Notes under the pieces: generated by a model | Database searches by the model: none | What the model saw: the letters and a program-made list of their open reading frames with translations, nothing else | Told to the model about the DNA's origin: nothing | Made by a program: the position numbers and the translations under genes | Shown here: positions 61,549-64,000 of the stretch, piece by piece | How the letters are laid out: each line of letters starts with the position of its first letter | Position numbering within the stretch: position 1 is the stretch's first letter | Assembly: GCF_000379625.1 (NCBI RefSeq) | Contig: NZ_KB903218.1 | Location: 62,001-126,000 of the forward strand | Reading direction: 5' to 3' | DNA: 64,000 nucleotides | From: Actinomycetospora chiangmaiensis DSM 45062 | GTDB lineage: Bacteria > Actinomycetota > Actinomycetes > Mycobacteriales > Pseudonocardiaceae

Positions 61549-63063
61549 GTGACCAGCATGCGGACCGGAGCGGACGCCCGGGACGGGGTGCGGACGTCCG
61601 ACCCGCAGGGACCCGTCGTCGGGGTGATCGGGGACCCGCTGACCGCGGCGACCGGCCTGGCGGGGGTGGACGCGGTGCGCCGCACGCGGATGAGCTGGGC
61701 GCGCCGGCTGATGGTGCTCGACCTCGCGGTCGTCGCGGCGGTCGGCCTCGTGGCGGCCTGCTTCGTCCCCTCCATCGTCGCGACGCACCCGGGGATCACC
61801 GCCGCGCTCGTCGTCGGGCTGGTGGTCCTGCTCGGCGTCGCGTTCGCGCTCGGCCGGTGCTGGCACCCGGTCCAGGTGTCCTCGGGCGGGCTGGAGTGCA
61901 CGCGGATCGTGCAGTCGGGGACCGGGGCGCTCCTGGTGCTCGCCCTCACCGAGGTCGCGCTGCGGGACTACCGGCTGCAGCCCTACACGCTGTTCGTGCT
62001 CCCGGCCGCCGTGGTCGCGGTGCTGGTCGGCCGGGGCATCGCCCGGTCGGTCCTGCACCGGCGCCGGCGGCAGGGGATCGGGCTCACCAACGTCCTCGCG
62101 GTCGGCTCGTCCGAGTCGGTGACCGACCTCGTCGAGCGCACCCGACGGGCCCCGGAGTTCGGGTGGACGGTCGTCGCCGCCTGCACCCCGCGGGGGCAGG
62201 GCGACTGCCTCGGCGTCCCCGTCGTCGGGGACCTCGACGACGCGGCCGAGCAGGTCCGGCGCGTCGGCGCCGAGATCGTGGCCGTCGCCCCGGCCCCGGG
62301 CTGGTCGGGGCAACGCCTGCACCGCCTCGCGTGGCGGCTCGAGGGCACCGACCTCGACCTCGTCGTCGACCCCGGGCTCATGGAGATCGCCGGGCCGCGG
62401 CTGCACATGACCCCGGTCGACGGTCTGCCGATGATCCGGCTGACCCAGCCGACCTTCCGCGGCTGGGGCCGGGTGTCCAAGGCGATCGTCGACCGGTTCC
62501 TCGCGGCGAGCGCGATCCTCCTGCTCGCCCCGGTGCTGATCACCCTGGCGGTGCTGGTGAAGCGCGAGGACGGCGGCCGGGTGTTCTTCCGCCAGGAGCG
62601 GGTGGGGCGCGGCGGAGAGACCTTCCGGATGCTCAAGTTCCGGTCGATGGTCGCCGACGCCGAGACCGTCCGCGCGGGGCTCCGCAGCGTGAACGAGGGG
62701 AGCGGACCGCTGTTCAAGGTCCGCGCCGACCCCCGGGTCACGCGCATCGGACGCATCCTGCGGCGCTATTCCCTCGACGAGCTCCCGCAGCTGTTCAACG
62801 TCCTCGGCGGCTCGATGTCCCTGGTGGGTCCCCGCCCGCCGCTGCCCGCGGAGGTCGCGCAGTACGCCGACGACGCCCGCCGACGCCTCCTCGTCCGCCC
62901 CGGCATGACCGGCCTGTGGCAGGTCTCGGGACGGTCCGACCTGTCCTGGGACGAGTCCGTGCGCCTCGACCTGCGCTACGTCGAGAACTGGTCGCCCGGC
63001 CTCGACGTGCACATCCTCGCCCGCACCGTCTCCGCCGTCGTCACCGGCCGCGGCGCGTACTGA
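61549..63063 (+). CDS. WcaJ/WbaP-type priming sugar transferase
   Basis: A protein of 504 aa. Four N-terminal membrane segments, a central Rossmann-like cytoplasmic domain (NVLAVGSSESVTDLVE), and the C-terminal sugar transferase: MLKFRSMVADAE, SLDELPQLFNVLGGSMSLVGPRP, RPGMTGLWQVSGRSDL. Places the first sugar-1-phosphate on undecaprenyl phosphate. GTG 61549 with GAGGTGATC upstream; ATG 61558 is possible. A glycosyltransferase gene follows after 13 bp. Confidence 0.95.
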   Translation: MTSMRTGADARDGVRTSDPQGPVVGVIGDPLTAATGLAGVDAVRRTRMSWARRLMVLDLAVVAAVGLVAACFVPSIVATHPGITAALVVGLVVLLGVAFALGRCWHPVQVSSGGLECTRIVQSGTGALLVLALTEVALRDYRLQPYTLFVLPAAVVAVLVGRGIARSVLHRRRRQGIGLTNVLAVGSSESVTDLVERTRRAPEFGWTVVAACTPRGQGDCLGVPVVGDLDDAAEQVRRVGAEIVAVAPAPGWSGQRLHRLAWRLEGTDLDLVVDPGLMEIAGPRLHMTPVDGLPMIRLTQPTFRGWGRVSKAIVDRFLAASAILLLAPVLITLAVLVKREDGGRVFFRQERVGRGGETFRMLKFRSMVADAETVRAGLRSVNEGSGPLFKVRADPRVTRIGRILRRYSLDELPQLFNVLGGSMSLVGPRPPLPAEVAQYADDARRRLLVRPGMTGLWQVSGRSDLSWDESVRLDLRYVENWSPGLDVHILARTVSAVVTGRGAY

Positions 63064-63076
63064 GAAGAGACCTCCC

Positions 63077-64000
63077 GTGAAGCCGCTCGACATCCTCGTC
63101 CTGGGCCTGAACTACGCACCCGAGCCCACGGGCATCGCGCCCTACACCACCGGGACCGCCCGCTTCCTCGCCGACGCGGGCCACCACGTCCACGTCGTCA
63201 CCGGGTTCCCGCACTACCCGCACTGGGAGATCGCGCCGGAGTACCGGTCGCGGGGCCCGGTCCTGCACGAGCGCGACGGCGACGTCCGGGTGACCCGCGT
63301 GGCCCATCCGGTGCCGACCGACCCGACCGGGACCGGACGGATCCGGATGGAGGCCGCGTTCGCCGCGCGGGCCGCGCTCGTCGCCACCCCCCGGCCCGAC
63401 GTCGTCCTCGCGGTCAGCCCCGCACTGCTCACCGTGGGGGCGGCCCTGCGCCGCCGCCTCGGCGGGGCGGCGCTCGGCGTGATCCCGCAGGACCTCTACA
63501 GCTACGCCATCGCGGAGGCCCAGGCCCTCGGCGGGCACGCGGCGGGGGTGGCGGCGCGCCTGGAGCGTGCCCTGCTGCGCCGCGCCGACGGGGTCGTGGC
63601 CATCCACGCGAGCTTCGCCCGCTCGCTCGCCGACCTCGGCGTCGACCCGCACCGCATCACCACGATCCGGAACTGGAGCCACGTCACGCCCGTCGACGCG
63701 GCCCCGGACCGGGTCCGCGCCCTGCGCCACGCGTTGGGCTGGGCCGACGACGAGATCGTCGCCCTGCACGCGGGGAACATGGGCGCGAAGCAGGGCCTGG
63801 AGAACGTCGTCGAGGCCGCCCGGCTGGCCGACGCGACCGGGGCCGCCGTGCGCTTCGTCCTGCTCGGGACCGGCAACCAGCGGGCCCGGCTCGAACGGCA
63901 CGGGGCCGGCGTCGGGGCGCTGCAGTTCCTCGACCCGCTGCCCGCGGGCGACTTCGAGCTCGCGATGGCCGCCGCCGACGTGCTGGTGCTCAACGAGAAG
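63077..64000 (+). CDS. WbuB-like glycosyltransferase (cut by window end)
   Basis: The first 308 residues are in the window. ILVLGLNYAPEPTGIAPYT is the family start; GFPHYPHWEIAPEYR, then IPQDLYSYAIAEAQALG and LHAGNMGAKQGLENVVEAA are typical of GT4 WbuB-like enzymes that add the second sugar. GTG 63077. It continues past 64000. Confidence 0.92.
   Translation, partial: MKPLDILVLGLNYAPEPTGIAPYTTGTARFLADAGHHVHVVTGFPHYPHWEIAPEYRSRGPVLHERDGDVRVTRVAHPVPTDPTGTGRIRMEAAFAARAALVATPRPDVVLAVSPALLTVGAALRRRLGGAALGVIPQDLYSYAIAEAQALGGHAAGVAARLERALLRRADGVVAIHASFARSLADLGVDPHRITTIRNWSHVTPVDAAPDRVRALRHALGWADDEIVALHAGNMGAKQGLENVVEAARLADATGAAVRFVLLGTGNQRARLERHGAGVGALQFLDPLPAGDFELAMAAADVLVLNEK

Noticed and set aside
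1-64000. tRNA, rRNA, insertion sequences, prophage or integrase genes
   Set aside because: None recognised on either strand, so I do not call a mobile island despite the accessory genes.

Overview
The window is very GC-rich with strong G/C codon-third-position bias, many GTG starts and head-to-tail genes that overlap by 4 nt. It carries KatG, a MurJ-type flippase, MEDS/STAS regulators, a mycothiol-dependent-enzyme-like (MDMPI) fold and many TetR regulators. This points to a high-GC actinomycete, most likely Pseudonocardiales (inference from gene content only). It reads as chromosomal. I saw no tRNA, rRNA, transposase, phage gene or CRISPR array.

Layout. 0-9.2 kb: a LAL-type LuxR regulator split by a frameshift, an SDR, two membrane proteins of unknown function, a solitary nucleotidyltransferase, a repeat-rich protein that looks like a STAND ATPase without its P-loop, and a carotenoid oxygenase. 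9.2-21.7 kb: exopolysaccharide locus 1. One minus-strand operon runs sugar oxidoreductase, sugar aminotransferase, Wzz-like chain-length protein, MurJ-like flippase, a polymerase fused to a priming sugar transferase, and a FemAB-like transferase. A second operon runs FAD monooxygenase, lytic-transglycosylase-like lipoprotein and glycosyltransferase. A second FemAB-like gene lies between them on the plus strand. 22-27 kb: a Baeyer-Villiger-type monooxygenase diverging from a nitroreductase / acyl-CoA ligase / TetR operon, with a perfect palindrome in the shared promoter region.

27-48 kb: housekeeping and accessory genes. These include a MntA-HepT toxin-antitoxin pair, FMN reductase, a 3-hydroxyisobutyrate-dehydrogenase-like enzyme, an ABM monooxygenase, KatG, a DUF4190-type protein, a condensation-fold acyltransferase, a peptidase E-like protein, MscL with a proline-rich tail, an M20 peptidase and a TetR/HAD divergent pair. 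They also include a MEDS-STAS / MEDS-kinase-like pair, an MDMPI-fold protein, a patatin, and two zinc-ribbon polytopic membrane proteins around an LmeA-like lipid-binding protein. 48-64 kb: exopolysaccharide locus 2, with methyltransferases, two left-handed beta-helix acyltransferases, an SGNH hydrolase, a Wzy-like polymerase, a lipoprotein, a Wzx-like flippase, a Tat-exported beta-helix protein, a P450, a class A PBP, a WcaJ-type priming transferase and a glycosyltransferase cut by the window end.

The two polysaccharide loci each hold a flippase, a polymerase and a priming transferase, so they may make two separate glycans or one complex one. The most unusual non-coding feature is a family of long perfect or near-perfect hairpins between genes. 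Two of them (28.3 kb and 43.1 kb) share a common core with compensated arm changes and contain the stop codons of both convergent neighbours.
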